A model generated the notes under the pieces. That model worked only from the letters and a program-made list of their open reading frames with translations, had not been told where the DNA came from and searched no databases. The translations under genes were made by a program, and so were the position numbers. DNA of 64,000 nucleotides from Symbiodinium natans. Lineage: Eukaryota > Sar > Dinophyceae > Suessiales > Symbiodiniaceae. The stretch spans positions 520,359-584,358 of the forward strand of contig CAJNDS010000768.1 of the NCBI GenBank assembly GCA_905221605.1, read 5' to 3'. Below are positions 42,556 to 53,303 of the stretch, one piece after another. How positions within the stretch are numbered: the first letter of the stretch is position 1; each line of letters begins with the position of its first letter.

Positions 42556-42787
42556 ATGAATACCAGGGTCTGTGCGTAGCAACGGCTTGCAGGGGAGTAT
42601 GGGCCTAGTCATGAAGCGCTGAGGTGTAGAGCTAACACCGGCCCAGCCTTTCCAAGCCAGGTCTTTATGGCATGGATGCCCTCGTACCCGCAGGCACACT
42701 CTTTGCCACTCTTGCGCCTTATGGGGCTTCTGAAGATCACACACACACACGTGGACTACGCAGGAGGTCTTTTGCACTTTGGTTTAG

Positions 42788-43099
42788 GGTTCGGCTCCTC
42801 CAGCTTGTTCCTTGTGTCAGCTGCGGCGTGAAAAACCGGGCATGCATCTCAGGAAGATGGAGATGGGAGGACCGCAAATCCACCCCTTCCAGCGCTGCCG
42901 CAATGCCATGCAAACATGTCGATCGAGAAAGCTCTTGACAGGAAGGGGCGAAGAAGTCGATCCTGAAAAAGAACTGTTGAAACAATCTCGAAGCACCCTG
43001 TCTCAAGTTTGGGCATGGCACACGAAGTCTTGCAAATCTCAGAACACGGAGCTTGCAGCTTGTGGTACAAGCTGCCATGCACGACGCAAGGTGGCATAG
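42788..43099 (+). CDS. Hypothetical exon, ~103 aa, preceded by a telomeric unit
   Basis: The frame opens right after TTTAG (42783-42787) and closes at TAG 43097-43099. Residues are mostly charged or polar with a basic helix-like part (GEEVDPEKELLKQSRSTL) and a Cys/His/Arg-rich end. If TTTAG is a splice acceptor, the exon begins GGTTCGGCTC. No domain is recognised. The mirror ORFs on the minus strand are poorer. Confidence 0.4.
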   Translation, partial: GSAPPACSLCQLRREKPGMHLRKMEMGGPQIHPFQRCRNAMQTCRSRKLLTGRGEEVDPEKELLKQSRSTLSQVWAWHTKSCKSQNTELAACGTSCHARRKVA

Positions 43100-43543
43100 T
43101 GATGTACTTTATACTAAACCCGAAACCCTAAACCCTAGACCCTAAACCCGTACCCAGCCCTTGCCTGCTACTGAAGAGATGTGACTTGACCTTTCCCATA
43201 TCTTTATGCCAACAGAGCCATGTCTTGCTACAGTTTACAAAAGTTTACAAAAAGCATATTAACTAGCAGAGCAGTAGCCAAGTTGGATACTGCACTGTCG
43301 GCTCTCCACATCTTGCTCAAATCCGATGCTAGACTGCTCCATGCCGCTTGTCTGAGTTTGCACGCTATGAACAAAAGGAGCCCAGCCGCAGAAGAATGAA
43401 AAGGATGGGACTCATCACGCAGAATCGTATGCAAGTCCCCTGCTGCTTAAAGGATCCCGGCAGATGTGGGCTGAGGATGTTACCTATTTCATGAGTTTCT
43501 TATGATCTGAGGCCACCTCGTCTATGACTCAACCTGTATGAGA

Positions 43544-43602
43544 ACCCTAAACCCTAAACCCTAAACCCTAAACCCTAAACCCCTAAACCCTAAATCTTAA
43601 AC
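43544..43602 (-). repeat. Interstitial telomeric repeat (CCCTAAA)8
   Basis: Eight units, the last ones varying (CCCCTAAA, CCCTAAATCTTAAACC). It lies 80 bp before a family C element. Confidence 0.9.
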
Positions 43603-43682
43603 CTCAGTGGAAGGCCTCTCGAGACCGCCGAGGTCAGTAGGAAGTGCGAGGCACTAGGATGGGGCTTACGTAATTAAGGACG

Positions 43683-43792
43683 CTACTTGGAGGTTCATGG
43701 GTAGCTATGATTAGGTTACTACCCTAATTGGGGGCTATTAAGTCAAATTACCATACCTATCGCCCTACATAGAACTATGAACCTCCAAGTAG
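43683..43792. mobile_element. MITE-like element, family C copy, 5' of an exon
   Basis: Ends CTACTTGGAGGTTCATGG and CTATGAACCTCCAAGTAG. The terminal TAG could serve as the acceptor for the exon that begins TTGAGGGCC at 43793. Confidence 0.8.
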
Positions 43793-44358
43793 TTGAGGGC
43801 CAACTCACTAGTCGAGTGGTGCTGGCTCGGGCTCCGGGGCGTTGAAAATGGTGACAGGGCAAGCCGCGCACCCCAACTGCCGCTCGAAGCAGGCAGGCGA
43901 AGACATACGTGGCCCCTGTGCACCGTAGGCCGGTCAGAGTGAGCAGCCTGCGTGGTCTGACTCCAATTGTAGGGTTTAGGGTTTATAAAGTTTAGCGCAG
44001 ATGGTCTTCTGCTCAAGTCAGTCCAAGCCTTCTTGAAGCATGCGAATGAATTTGTGCCTCTCGGCTTTGTTGCCCACACGCGCTTGCCCTTGCAGCAGCT
44101 TTCAGCGTATGAGGCCCAGTCCGAATGTGTTCGGTACTTGGGCCATGGCAACCCAGACGAAGATTGGCAAAGATACTGACACGAGAGGCGCCTTCGCCCT
44201 CTCACGCGCGACTTTGAAAAATTTGCCTTGCCACCCCCGTCCCCGCAGCAGCATCCCAATGCAGAGCCCTGCAAGTCGCTTTCTGGTTGGTGGACACCGT
44301 CTTGCTTCCAGGTTTTTGGCGCACAGGCTGGCTCGGAGGCGGGACACGGCTTGGTATG
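43793..44358 (+). pseudogene. Two-exon candidate gene with an in-frame TGA
   Basis: Exon 43793-43938 (48 codons plus 2 nt) ends GGCCGGTCAGA|GTGAGC; the intron 43939-43995 (57 nt) contains TTTAGGG units and ends AAAGTTTAG. The next exon from 43996 keeps frame for 60 codons (FLKHANEFVPLGFVAHTR, then LGHGNPDEDWQRY) to a TGA at 44177-44179. The same frame remains open beyond for 59 codons (HERRLRPLTRDFEKFALPP onward) to TGA 44356-44358. The first TGA could be a disabling mutation, an unrecognised intron or a selenocysteine codon; no choice can be made. No domain is recognised. I call it a possible pseudogene because of the internal stop. Confidence 0.45.
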
Positions 44359-44977
44359 AACATGTAAGTCCGAGGAACAGGCTTGAGGCCTTGGAGCTGA
44401 GGATTAGCATGACATGCTTTTAATTCCACCTCCTCGAACTTCCGATTGCTGTAAATGAATCGGCCGATTGCTGTAAATGAATCTGTTGTCAAGCGCTGGC
44501 TGCTAGCAGCCCTTGCGAAAGATCCGGCGCATCTCAATCCCCCGCTCGGGGTAGCGCACGTGCTCCACCATTCTCCCATCCTGGGATGGTTTAAATTGGG
44601 ATGTAATTCGGGACAAGTCTGCAGGGCATTAAGATCAAAGAGGCTTCTTTCTTGCTGGCAAACCCCCCCCAGTAATAATTAACAGCCATATCGAACCCAA
44701 GTGCTGGTGATAAGATGTCCTGCTTCTTGACAGATGTAAACTACAAAACGCAGTCGGCACGATTCTGAGAACGATCTTGTTATGTGAGCTTTGCTGAACC
44801 TCAAAGTACACGTCGGTCCTATTCTTACTTTATAAACAAAGGTTAAACTATACAATTCCTACTAAATAAGAAAAAAAAACCCAGAAAGTGTAAAGTTCAA
44901 CGATTGGCTACGTAAGTATGGTGGGCCAAGAAGGGCAGGGCCTGTCCAGAGCACCGTTACCACCAGCAGCAGACTTC

Positions 44978-45030
44978 CAAAGGGTTTAGGGTTTAGGGTT
45001 TCCTAACCCTAAGCCTAAACCCTAAACCCC
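44978..45030. repeat. Abutting inverted telomeric units
   Basis: TTTAGGG units (44980-44999) are followed at once by CCTAACCCTAAGCC and CCCTAAA units, an inverted pair with almost no spacer. 44430-44970 shows no supported gene. Confidence 0.85.
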
Positions 45031-45429
45031 TATACACCCTGAACCGTAAACATAAACCGCAAAGCCCTGAGCGCTGAATAAGGGTCCTCCATGTAGCGAT
45101 CAATCGTCAGGTCGTGCTTGGGGTTCACGTATCCTGGGCCAAGGGAGTTTCGGCTTGATAGTCCATCCATTTTTATCGCACCACTGCGCAAGTAACAAAG
45201 GTTTCCAGGCTGGCCCCTATATATAAACTATCTGAAAAATGTTCCTGAGGAGGTTCCTGAAATCAGGGAAAATATTAACAAGGGCCTACCCATCTTTGAA
45301 GGGTAGGGGATCAAAAAAAATTTATTTGGGATCAAAAAATAATTTATTTCTAGGCGGATCAAAAAAAAAACTTATTTGGGATCAAAAAATAATTTACTGA
45401 AGGCTTCGAAGGCTTCTTGCAAGCGAAGC

Positions 45430-45745
45430 GGAGGCCGTAAACGCTCAGAAATGCAGCAGTTCTGGCCGTTCGCAAGCTCTAAATACCGGAAAAACACAGC
45501 ATTTATGCAGGAACTACTGAAAATAGCAGCATTTCTGAGTTCCCAGAGAGGCTGCCGATATTGTATATAGCAGTATATATAGCAGCACTTCTGCGCTTTC
45601 AGAAGCTGGAAATACTGTACACTGCAGCATTTCTGAGTTTCCAGAGGCTGCAAATACTGAAAATAACAGCATTTCTGCGATTTCAAAGGCTGGAAATACT
45701 GTAAATAGCAGCATTTCTGAGTTTGCAGAGGCTGCAAATCAATGC
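45430..45745. repeat. ~58-bp tandem repeat
   Basis: Units of the form GCAGCATTTCTGAGTTTCCA, GAGGCTGCAAATACTG and AAAATA recur five to six times. The minus ORF 45372-45737 is its translation (YFQ.L..QKCCYFQY repeats) and is probably not a gene. Confidence 0.85.
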
Positions 45746-45779
45746 TGGCATCTTGGCATTAGAAGTTTCCAAAAAATGC

Positions 45780-46375
45780 GTACACTCTGAAGCATGTATA
45801 TTATGGCATAGTATTGTATATTCTTGTATAGTATTGTATGACATTGTATATTCTTGCATATTATTGTATATTGTTGTACATCTTGTTGAGTATTATTGTA
45901 TTGTCGTGTATTTTCTTGTATTTTTGTATAATACTTTATATTGTTGCATATTATTGAATGTTATTGTATATTTTCAAAATTATTGTGTATTATTCTCTTT
46001 TTTGTAGATTACTGTACATTATTGTATATTATTGAGTTTTCTTTGTATGTTACTGCAGATTATTCTATATTATAGTATATTATTGTATGTCATTGTATAT
46101 TATTGTCTATTATTGTATATTATTGTATACTATGTTACATTATTGCATGTCATTGAGTGTTGTGTTTTTCTATATTACTGTATATGTTTGTATATTTTCG
46201 AAAATTATTGTATATATTGTTGTGTATTCTTCTACATTTTTGAATATTATTGTATATTGTTGTCGATTATTGAATACTATTGTCAATTACTGAAGTTATT
46301 CTTGTTTTACGTGTATATTGCTGCATATTCTTGTATATACTTGAAAAGTGTTGTATTTTTGTGTATTATTATATT
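45780..46375 (+). repeat. Degenerate TATTGTATAT array
   Basis: Irregular TATTGTA, TATTATTGTATAT and TTGTATATTC units fill nearly 600 bp. ORFs across it (46032-46445) are Tyr/Ile/Val/Leu repeats and are not called. Confidence 0.9.
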
Positions 46376-46379
46376 ATGC

Positions 46380-46665
46380 AAAAAAGTGCTCGCATCATGG
46401 GATTGGAAGGATTCATGTGCTTTGAAGCAAGCTTGCCCGGACTAAGAAAACAGCGGGGGGGTTGGGGGGGGCGCAGCCCCCCCCATTTGCAAACACAACG
46501 CTCGCATCATTGGTTTGGAAAGGATATTCATACGCTGGCTTAAAAAAGCAGCGGGGGGTTTGAGGGGGGGGGGGGGGGCGCAGACCCCCCCCATTTGCAA
46601 ACACAATGCTCGCATCATGGGTTTGGAAGGGATTCATACGCGTTGAACAAGCTTGCCCGGCGCCA
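46380..46665 (+). repeat. ~110-bp triplicate with G/C hairpins
   Basis: GCTCGCATCATGGGATTGGA recurs at about 46388, 46500 and 46609. Between them are AGCGGGGGG runs facing CCCCCCCATTTGCAAACACA, so each unit can form a G:C hairpin. A partial fourth piece (CTTTGAAGCAAGCT) is at 47060. Confidence 0.9.
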
Positions 46666-47139
46666 AACAAACAATAAATATGTATTGTGTATTATGAAGT
46701 TTATATATACAAATAGCATTATATATATATATACATATACGCTTTCTTACTACGATTTTTGATGTTTTTTTTTATCATACAAAGGTATACTATACGATAT
46801 TGTGTTCTATGATACTCTATTCCACTATATAATATCATTGTACTTTGTTTTAATATATACACATACATATATCATATGTTATGTTATGTTTTCCTACAGA
46901 ACTAAATATACCATTATGACCAAAAAGCAATAAATAAAAACAAACTCTGACCACGGGACCGGGAAACCACGGGACCGGAGGACCGGAGGACCAGAGGACC
47001 ACGTGACCAGAGGACCTTAGGAGCACAGCACCAAGCAACCAAAGGCCAGAATACGTATGCTTTGAAGCAAGCTGGCACGACGTCTTCCTTGCTTTCTTTC
47101 TTTTGTGAAATTGCCTTTTTCTGTCTTTCTTGATTCCGG

Positions 47140-47430
47140 CCTTCCTTTTCCTTTTCCTTTTCCTTTTCCTTTTCCTTTTCCTTTTCCTTTTCCTTTTCCT
47201 TTTCCTTTTCCTTTTCCTTTTCCTTTTCCTTTTCCTTTTCCTTTTCCTTTCCTTTCCTTTCCTTCCTTCCCTGCTTCCTTGCTTCCTTGCTTCCTTGCTT
47301 CCTTGCTTCCTTGCTTCCTTGCTTCCTTGCTTCCTTGCTTCCTTGCTTCCTTCCTTCCTTCCTTCCTTCCTGTCCCTCCTGTCCTTCCGTCCTTCCGCCC
47401 TTCCTTCCCTCCCTCCCTCCTTTTCTCCCT
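47140..47430 (+). repeat. Pyrimidine microsatellites (TTTTCC)n and (CTTCCTTG)n
   Basis: About eighteen hexamers TTTTCC are followed by about nine octamers CTTCCTTG, then CCTTCCTT and CCCTCC runs. Frames on both strands are low-complexity (Phe-Pro; Lys-Glu-Arg). Confidence 0.95.
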
Positions 47431-48263
47431 CCCTCCATCCCATTTTCTCTTTCTCCGTCGGAAGAACAGAATAAATTATTTTTTGATCCTAAATAAATTT
47501 TTTCTTGATCCTAAATATTTTTTCTTGATCCTAAAAATTTTTTTGATCCGCATCCCATCTTTGAAGGGGCTGAAGGGGCAACCCAAACAACCCGAAACCA
47601 CAAGAGAAGTGAGGTTTTCCAACAATGAAATTCCATTTCGGAGGTTTGTATACAGTGAACCACTGTATAAGAAACCAGTGTGTAAGAAACTGAGCCTCTA
47701 GATCCAGGGATTTTGGGCGATTTGCGGTTACCTTTTAGCAATGAAACTAAGAGGGGCCCTAGTGTTTTGGGGCCAATCTCCTAAAATCATGCTACAAACC
47801 TCCTCTAGGCCCGCTCCATGTCCAAATACGAAGAAAAACGGTCCGGCCAGGTTGCAAGGTTCAGGGTTTCGGGAATCCACTTTTTGGGTCCTTCGGGGCC
47901 TGAAACCTCCGAACTGGATTTCCGCCCGGTGGCCGGCGGCCAGGCCGCGGGGGAATCCAATGCGCATGGTCTCTCTAGCCAAAGCAGGGCACAAAATACG
48001 ATTAGAAGGATCATGCCAGCATGATTTGGCCTAGTGGTATAGCATACTCTCTGAAGAAACAAGTTAAGAAATCACGCATACCCTATAGGCCCTAGCTCAA
48101 ACCCCTCTGGGTACATGGGGCAACGGAAACTAAGAGACTTCAGACCCGCCGGAAGTCCGTTGTCTAATGGTTTAGGGTTTAGGGCTTCACTGTCATAATG
48201 ATCCAAGCATTTTTTTGTGTTGGATGGGGGGTATATTGGCACCCCATTTTGGGAATCACCCAC

Positions 48264-48727
48264 CTGTGTCTGAGTCAAAGGCCCGAGGCATTCTAATACA
48301 CCCTGAAACCGAACGTAAAACATCCCTTGGCTGGAAGCATCGCTCAAGAAGTCTGGGCAATACTTCCCACAGATATGCCCAGGTTTATGGCTGAACTTAA
48401 AACGTCCATCCAGGTTTGCAGTAACCATGTTGTCGCGCCAGGATACTCTCTCTCTCGCTCTCTCTCTCCTTTCTGTTCTACGGGCTAGGCGAGAAAAGGA
48501 ACCCAGCACTCAAAAAGGATCAAAAGAAACCCACCTGACTTCTACCCATTTATGGCTTTTTAACGTCAAAAAGCCCAAACTTCTACCCGGATGGCCCTGG
48601 ACCAGGAAGACCCTCTCTTCACCAGCCACGCCACGTAGGCCGGCGCTGAAGATGTCACCCTGCCACACGGGATTCCTGAGGATGCTGACGTTTGAGTGAA
48701 TAAGGTTCCGACGCAGCACCCTTTTGC
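48264..48727 (-). CDS. Two-exon candidate gene (internal exons)
   Basis: Exon 48727-48535 opens after GGGTTTAG|GC, again a telomeric acceptor, and ends GTCAG|GTGGGTTTC. Exon 48447-48264 opens at GAGAGAG|A and ends ACACAG|GTGGGTG. The phases agree (1, 2, 0). The combined frame reads protein-like throughout, for example HSNVSILRNPVWQGDIFSAG and later FKFSHKPGHICGKYCPDF; the exon-exon join gives SHKWVEV-R-VSWRDNM. No domain is recognised. The purine-rich acceptor between the exons is unusual, so this junction is the weakest point. Downstream exons were not found; the adjoining intron carries TTTAGGG at 48172-48186 (plus). Confidence 0.5.
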
Positions 48728-48867
48728 CTAAACCCGAAACCCGAAACCCTAAACCTTAAATCCTAAACCCTAAACCCCACCCTAAGCTGGCATCAGCCAA
48801 GGCGCAGCAGAAGCATGTCCCGACCAGCATCGTCGCTCATCAGGACCTGGGATCTTATGCTGAGTTC

Positions 48868-48971
48868 GGGGCCAATGTAGGATTCCCTTATAATAAGGAC
48901 CCAATAAGGTACCCCCTTATTCTACCATTTGGGGGTCTATATTCGGGGTCCCTTATTTTCGTAAACTCCTA
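48868..48971. mobile_element. MITE-like element, family E copy
   Basis: CGGGGCCAATGTAGGATTCCC, TTATTCTACCATTTGGGGGT and CTTATTTTCGTAAACTCC follow the order seen at 36873-36982. The inverted match between the halves is imperfect. Confidence 0.6.
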
Positions 48972-49530
48972 TGGAAGCGCCGGTTGTGAGGCTCAGGCTT
49001 CACTTCTTTCCCGTGAGTACAAAGGGCTCACGTTCTGAAAATTACGAGATACTTTTGCCCGCCATGACCTCATGTCTCCTGTTCTCTTGACGTCCAAGAA
49101 CCCATGGGGTCGGTTCCTCGCTTCTTTCCCGAAGTGTAAGTACATAGTATGTCATAAACCCTGAATCCCCCCAACCCCAACCCCTTCAAACCCAAAGATA
49201 CCCAGAAGTCTCCCCTCAGCACCAGCCAGGTCGCCTCGGGGGCGCCGATCGGCACCACGAACTCCCGGCGAGGTGACAGCAAAGGAGGGTTGACCTCTTT
49301 CGCGGGGTTCGAGCTTACCCGCTTGCCGGGGCGCTTGCAGGGTCCAAAATGGGAAGCCTAGGGTACTCGGGCTTGGGCTCCCAGCGTGCCTTTCACAATC
49401 CTTGTTCCCTCCCTGAGTTTAATCAAACCCTAAAGCTCCAACCCTTTTCCCAGGGACTTCGCCCGCCTCGCTGAAACCTAAACCCCAAACCCTGAACCCA
49501 AAACGCCACTGTAGAAGTCTTGCACTGCAA

Positions 49531-49600
49531 TGAACCCTAAACCCTAAACCCTAAACCCTACACCCTACACCCTAACCCCTAAACCCTAAACCCTAAAGGT
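49531..49600 (-). repeat. Interstitial telomeric repeat (CCCTAAA)9
   Basis: CCCTAAA with CCCTACA variants. It directly precedes a minus ORF of 64 codons (49586-49780) that I do not call. 48980-49530 has no supported gene. Confidence 0.9.
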
Positions 49601-49803
49601 CTCTGCCTCGAAGACGAAGTGCAGCTCCGTCACCTTCTGCTCGATGGTCTGCTTGACGCGGGCGAGACCGGCGGCCTCGAAGCGGCTGAGCGCTTGAGAG
49701 CGTTTTTTGGGCCACCTGCCTAGCCTCGCAACCACTGCAGGATGCATTACATCCGATACATCCGTAGTCAGTGTACCCAAGAACTCGGATCAGGTTTGGG
49801 GGT

Positions 49804-50331
49804 TTAGAGGTTTAGGGTGACTGTAGGGAACTTAGCTTCAGGGCGAGAGCATGCGCAGCTACGAAAGCTGCTCTTGTCTTGTGCGCTGGAGGGTACCCTC
49901 TGGATGTGACTGCTCTGCCTTCTGCAGTCAGTCTGAGCAGCACGATGTTCCAAAAATCGCAGTTCTTGATTTCTTGCTTTCACACTTCGCCTTTTGAAAC
50001 GATACTGAACCCTAGCATCGCCCAGGAAAGGGCACTCCCTTAAGATGCAGTCTGCAAGGGCCTTGGCCAGGAGAACGTTGTAGCCGATAGCCTGTGACAA
50101 AAAACAGAGGGGAGCCTCCGAATTTGGGCTCGTCAAGCTAAGATCTCGCTTTGGTGCCACGACGTTTCTGCCATGCATTCCCAAATAGCGATACTGCCTA
50201 GCTTCGGCTGCTTTGATATGCCGCTCTGGCTGACAGTATTTCATCTTGTGCCCAAGATGAGAGGAACTGGGCAATGTTGCTCCTACTTCTCCTAAACAGA
50301 CGTTGTGCCAGCAAATATCCATTCTCACCAA
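49804..50331 (-). CDS. Candidate exon(s), frame uncertain
   Basis: A minus frame of up to 175 codons ends in a TAA provided by a CCCTAAACCTCTAAA tract (coding strand). The region from about 50256 to 49900 is the most protein-like (for example KAAEARQYRYLGMHGRNVV and ARNQELRFLEHRAAQ). A second minus frame, 50494-50198, overlaps it with equally plausible composition (RLFRRSRSNIAQFLSSWAQ). The two frames may be joined by an unseen intron or one may be spurious. No domain is recognised. Confidence 0.35.
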   Translation of the reverse strand: MVRMDICWHNVCLGEVGATLPSSSHLGHKMKYCQPERHIKAAEARQYRYLGMHGRNVVAPKRDLSLTSPNSEAPLCFLSQAIGYNVLLAKALADCILRECPFLGDARVQYRFKRRSVKARNQELRFLEHRAAQTDCRRQSSHIQRVPSSAQDKSSFRSCACSRPEAKFPTVTLNL

Positions 50332-50497
50332 ACCTGGAGCGGCCCAGCTCCGGCCTGCATGAAGCCGCTGAGGTTCTCACTGCGCTCCTGGACTTGCTCC
50401 CCCAACCTCCCAGTAGTAACAACTGTTTGTCCGCAGAGGCCCCAGACTGCCAGAGACCATGCAGGCCCAGAAGTCCAAAAACGATGAGTGTCACGCA

Positions 50498-50560
50498 TTT
50501 AGGGTTTAGGGTTTAGGGTTTAGGGTTTAGGGTTTAGGGTTTAGGGTTTAGGGTTTAGGG
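50498..50560 (+). repeat. Interstitial telomeric repeat (TTTAGGG)9
   Basis: Nine perfect units. The minus frame discussed above (50494-50198) starts at its edge. Confidence 0.95.
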
Positions 50561-50960
50561 GGACGCTCGCGCCCCGGCGAGAGCGCGACGTGCGTCCAGA
50601 ATGCAAGCAGGCTTCGAGAAAAGAAGCATGGTCCGCTGCGAGCGCTGCGCTCAGAAGCAGAATGGAAAGGAGGGCACGCGACGACGCGAGTTTGACCATA
50701 GGTTGGCTCTGTGCAAACATCTGCCTGCTTAATAATCCTCGGCAGACTTACGCAGATTTCTAGCTTTCAGCATGGCAACCGTGAGGGTCAAGAAGAAGCA
50801 CACCGGCATGCTTGCCTATATGAACCAAGGCGAGGCACCAGCTGCCAAACTCCACTGAAGTCTGGATGCTGGGCATTGTGTCCTTTGGAGACAAGGCAGG
50901 GGTTTGCCTACATGTCTGCCCTCAGTGCAGCGCAAAAGGGATCCGAACTGTATCTACCCC

Positions 50961-51040
50961 TACTTGGATGTTCATGGGTAGTTATAAGTAGAGTTATAAG
51001 CATGGTAACTATACTTATAATTCCATTTAGGGTACTTATA
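50961..51040. mobile_element. MITE-like element, family C, right end lost
   Basis: The left end TACTTGGATGTTCATGGGTA and the interior TTATAAGTAGAGTTATAAGC / CTTATAATTCCATTTAGGGT are present, but the terminal AACCTCCAAGTA is missing. Confidence 0.7.
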
Positions 51041-51643
51041 AACCTTTTGGGCACAGGGTGGCGATTCCGTTGTTGATATATGAACGACGCCAGCGCCTGG
51101 TGGTTGTGGGTGCGCAGCGTTCCAATACCTTCCATCGGGACTGCGTAGCTTCGGAGGACTTACTGTAGGGTTTTTGGCGATTCAATACATATTGTTGGGC
51201 ATGCAACATCATGAAAGTTGAAGTGTCGATGGTGTCTCTTAAGCCGGGCGTTCGCAGTTGCTGCAAACTCAGGCGTTTCTCACGAAGACCTGGGCTTGGA
51301 GCACAACATAGCACAACCCAACCAGTGGCTTCTCACGGCAACTCGCCCTAAAACCACGAAGGCCAACCTGCATTCCCAGACGTTTGTAGGATATAGGTTC
51401 CGGACAAACCCTGTGCTGAGGACCGATCTTTTTCAATAAATAATTTTGGTCTCGATGGCAACGTCAACGCTCTCCGCCAGAGGCACTTCCGCAACAACAA
51501 TAGCGACCCGAACCCCTGAAGCCTAAACCCTAAACAATAGGGACCCTAGGATGGCCCCTAAAAACCTTCTGAACATATCCCTGAAGATGATCCTCGCAAA
51601 CCCAACAAGGGAAATCTAAAATGTCCCAAGAGGCCTACTACCA

Positions 51644-51746
51644 GAGAGCCCAATACCCCTTGAGTAAGGAATATATGCCTTCAATGATATCGGGATCCTG
51701 AAAATATGATTTGAGGTATATTCGTGAATTCAAGGGTATTGGGCTC
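51644..51746. mobile_element. MITE-like element, family B copy
   Basis: Ends GAGAGCCCAATACCCCTT and AAGGGTATTGGGCTC with a central GGGATCC. Just upstream (about 51560-51640) is a segment sharing CCTCTGAACA, AAGGGGAAAT and CCCAAG.GGCCTA with 62070-62150, possibly another short element family (H). Confidence 0.85.
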
Positions 51747-52465
51747 AGGGTAGGGAGCCCTACACCCTAAACCCTGAACCCTTTTTGGGATTCGTTAAGG
51801 GTGCCTTGTTGCCGCGAACACTTTCGGCATGGCGCCAGCAAGCACCTGACCCATCGGTAGACTTGTGAACCAGGGGGCTAAACCAACATGCGCGTGTTGC
51901 CTAAACCCTTTTTGACTCGGGGAGCTGAAGCCCGAACCCTAAACCCTAAACCCTAAACGGTATAAGCCCTAAGCCCTAAACCCTAATGACCTAAAATTGC
52001 ATTGCCATACCCAAAGATCGAGCTATCCGAGATTCAAGATTCACAGCCCATCACTTTTGTGTGTGAAGGAGGGCTGTCCAACATGACATGAGCTCACGCT
52101 CCTAGGTTGCTGAGTGGCTTAGGCCTCTTCGCTGAACCACGGCCTCAAACACAAACTCAACTTGCACGTCGTGCAAATCAATCACTGCATGCCCCCGAAC
52201 GCTGAAGCTCGTTGAAGCTCGCTGTTCAAGCTCCTGTGTACATGGAGAGGCATTCTCCCGTATGCCTCACCTAAACCCTACCCTACGTAAACCCTATGTA
52301 AACACCGTATGCCTCACCTAAACCCTGCCCTACGTAAACCCTATGCAAACACCTCAACCCAAGTCATGGAACTGCTTCGTTGCCCGCGGCTTGGCTGGCC
52401 ATGACGTTGGCATGACCAGGGCTCTGAAGCAAAGGCATGCTGAGCCTTGGGCTTGCAGATGTCTG

Positions 52466-52555
52466 TTTAGGGTTTAGGGTTTAGGGTTTAGGGTTTAGCG
52501 TTAGTAGGGTTAGTAGGTTTAGCAAGGTTAGTAGGGTTTAGGGTTTAGGGTTTAG
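52466..52555 (+). repeat. Telomeric repeat mixed with GTTAGTAGG units
   Basis: TTTAGGG x4, then (GTTAGTAGG)-like units that look like an amplified derivative, then TTTAGGG x3. 51750-52460 holds short CCCTAAA remnants, including a duplicated CTACGTAAACCCTATG motif at 52280-52345, and no gene. Confidence 0.9.
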
Positions 52556-52720
52556 CTTATGAAAGGGGCTGCTCAGGGTAAGGGGGCTGCTGCAGAGCTG
52601 GTGTAGGGGTCTCTCTGTCGCCTGAACATCATGACATGACGCAGAATTAGCACCGTCATTCGAGGTTGAGCAACTACTCCGCATCTGCTTCATCCTTTCC
52701 CCCTATTACTAAATCCCTCG

Positions 52721-52748
<28 letters not shown>
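52721..52748 (+). repeat. Poly-C tract (28 C)
   Basis: Uninterrupted. A G-run follows at 52791-52801, so the two can pair over about ten bases. 52800-53300 has degenerate telomeric units but no supported gene. Confidence 0.95.
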
Positions 52749-52751
<3 letters not shown>

Positions 52752-53303
52752 TCTGAAATTCGCCTGGGCCCGAAAAATATTTATAATTAGGGGGGGGGGG
52801 GTCTAAATCGGACACAGGGGGAGTAATTATAGGGTTTGGGGCTTGGGGTTCAGGGTTCATTAGGGTCTAGCTTTAAGGTTTAAATTCTAATTAAACCCTC
52901 TCAGCCCTGAGCCCTGAATCCTAATCCTGTCAGCCTTCAGCCCTAAACCCTGAAACCCTAGTGGCTCAACTCAAGGGCGAAGGCCCTGAACCCCTCCCCC
53001 CTAATTCTCAAATAGGTTTAGTATTGGGCTGGGTGCCGGCAGGGTCCGGGAAAAACAATTTTTAAAATTAGGGGGGGTTTAGTATTAGGGGGAAGCGATT
53101 ACTCTCCCACCAAGTAGCAGGAGCACCAAACAGCTCAGCAAACGAGCGCGTCGTTTGGGTATGGCGGTCGCCATTTGTGTTGCCATCATGCTTCAGAAGC
53201 TGTGGCTAAGTTCCTTCTACTAATGACCTGCCAGTCACGCTGCACGTGAGCATTGTGCTACTTCGATCTCACGCAATGCAGACTCAGTGGGGTTCATGCA
53301 TGT

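Larger units (their letters stand above)
45289..47568. mobile_element. 2.3-kb element with inverted A-rich ends and 15-bp direct flanks
   Basis: CCCATCTTTGAAGGG stands at 45289-45303 and 47554-47568 in direct orientation. Inside, the left end (45306-45400) is built of GGATCAAAAAA.AATTTATTT subrepeats, and the right end (47470-47553) carries the same subrepeats inverted (AAATTATTTTTTGATCC). The interior has no recognisable transposase: it holds a ~58-bp tandem repeat, a TATTG array, a 110-bp triplicate and pyrimidine microsatellites. It is probably non-autonomous, or a composite grown by repeat expansion. Confidence 0.65.

Noticed and set aside
46850-47701. ORFs of ~200 codons (Phe-Pro or Lys/Glu/Arg-rich) on both strands
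   Set aside because: Direct translations of TTTTCC and CTTCCTTG microsatellites.
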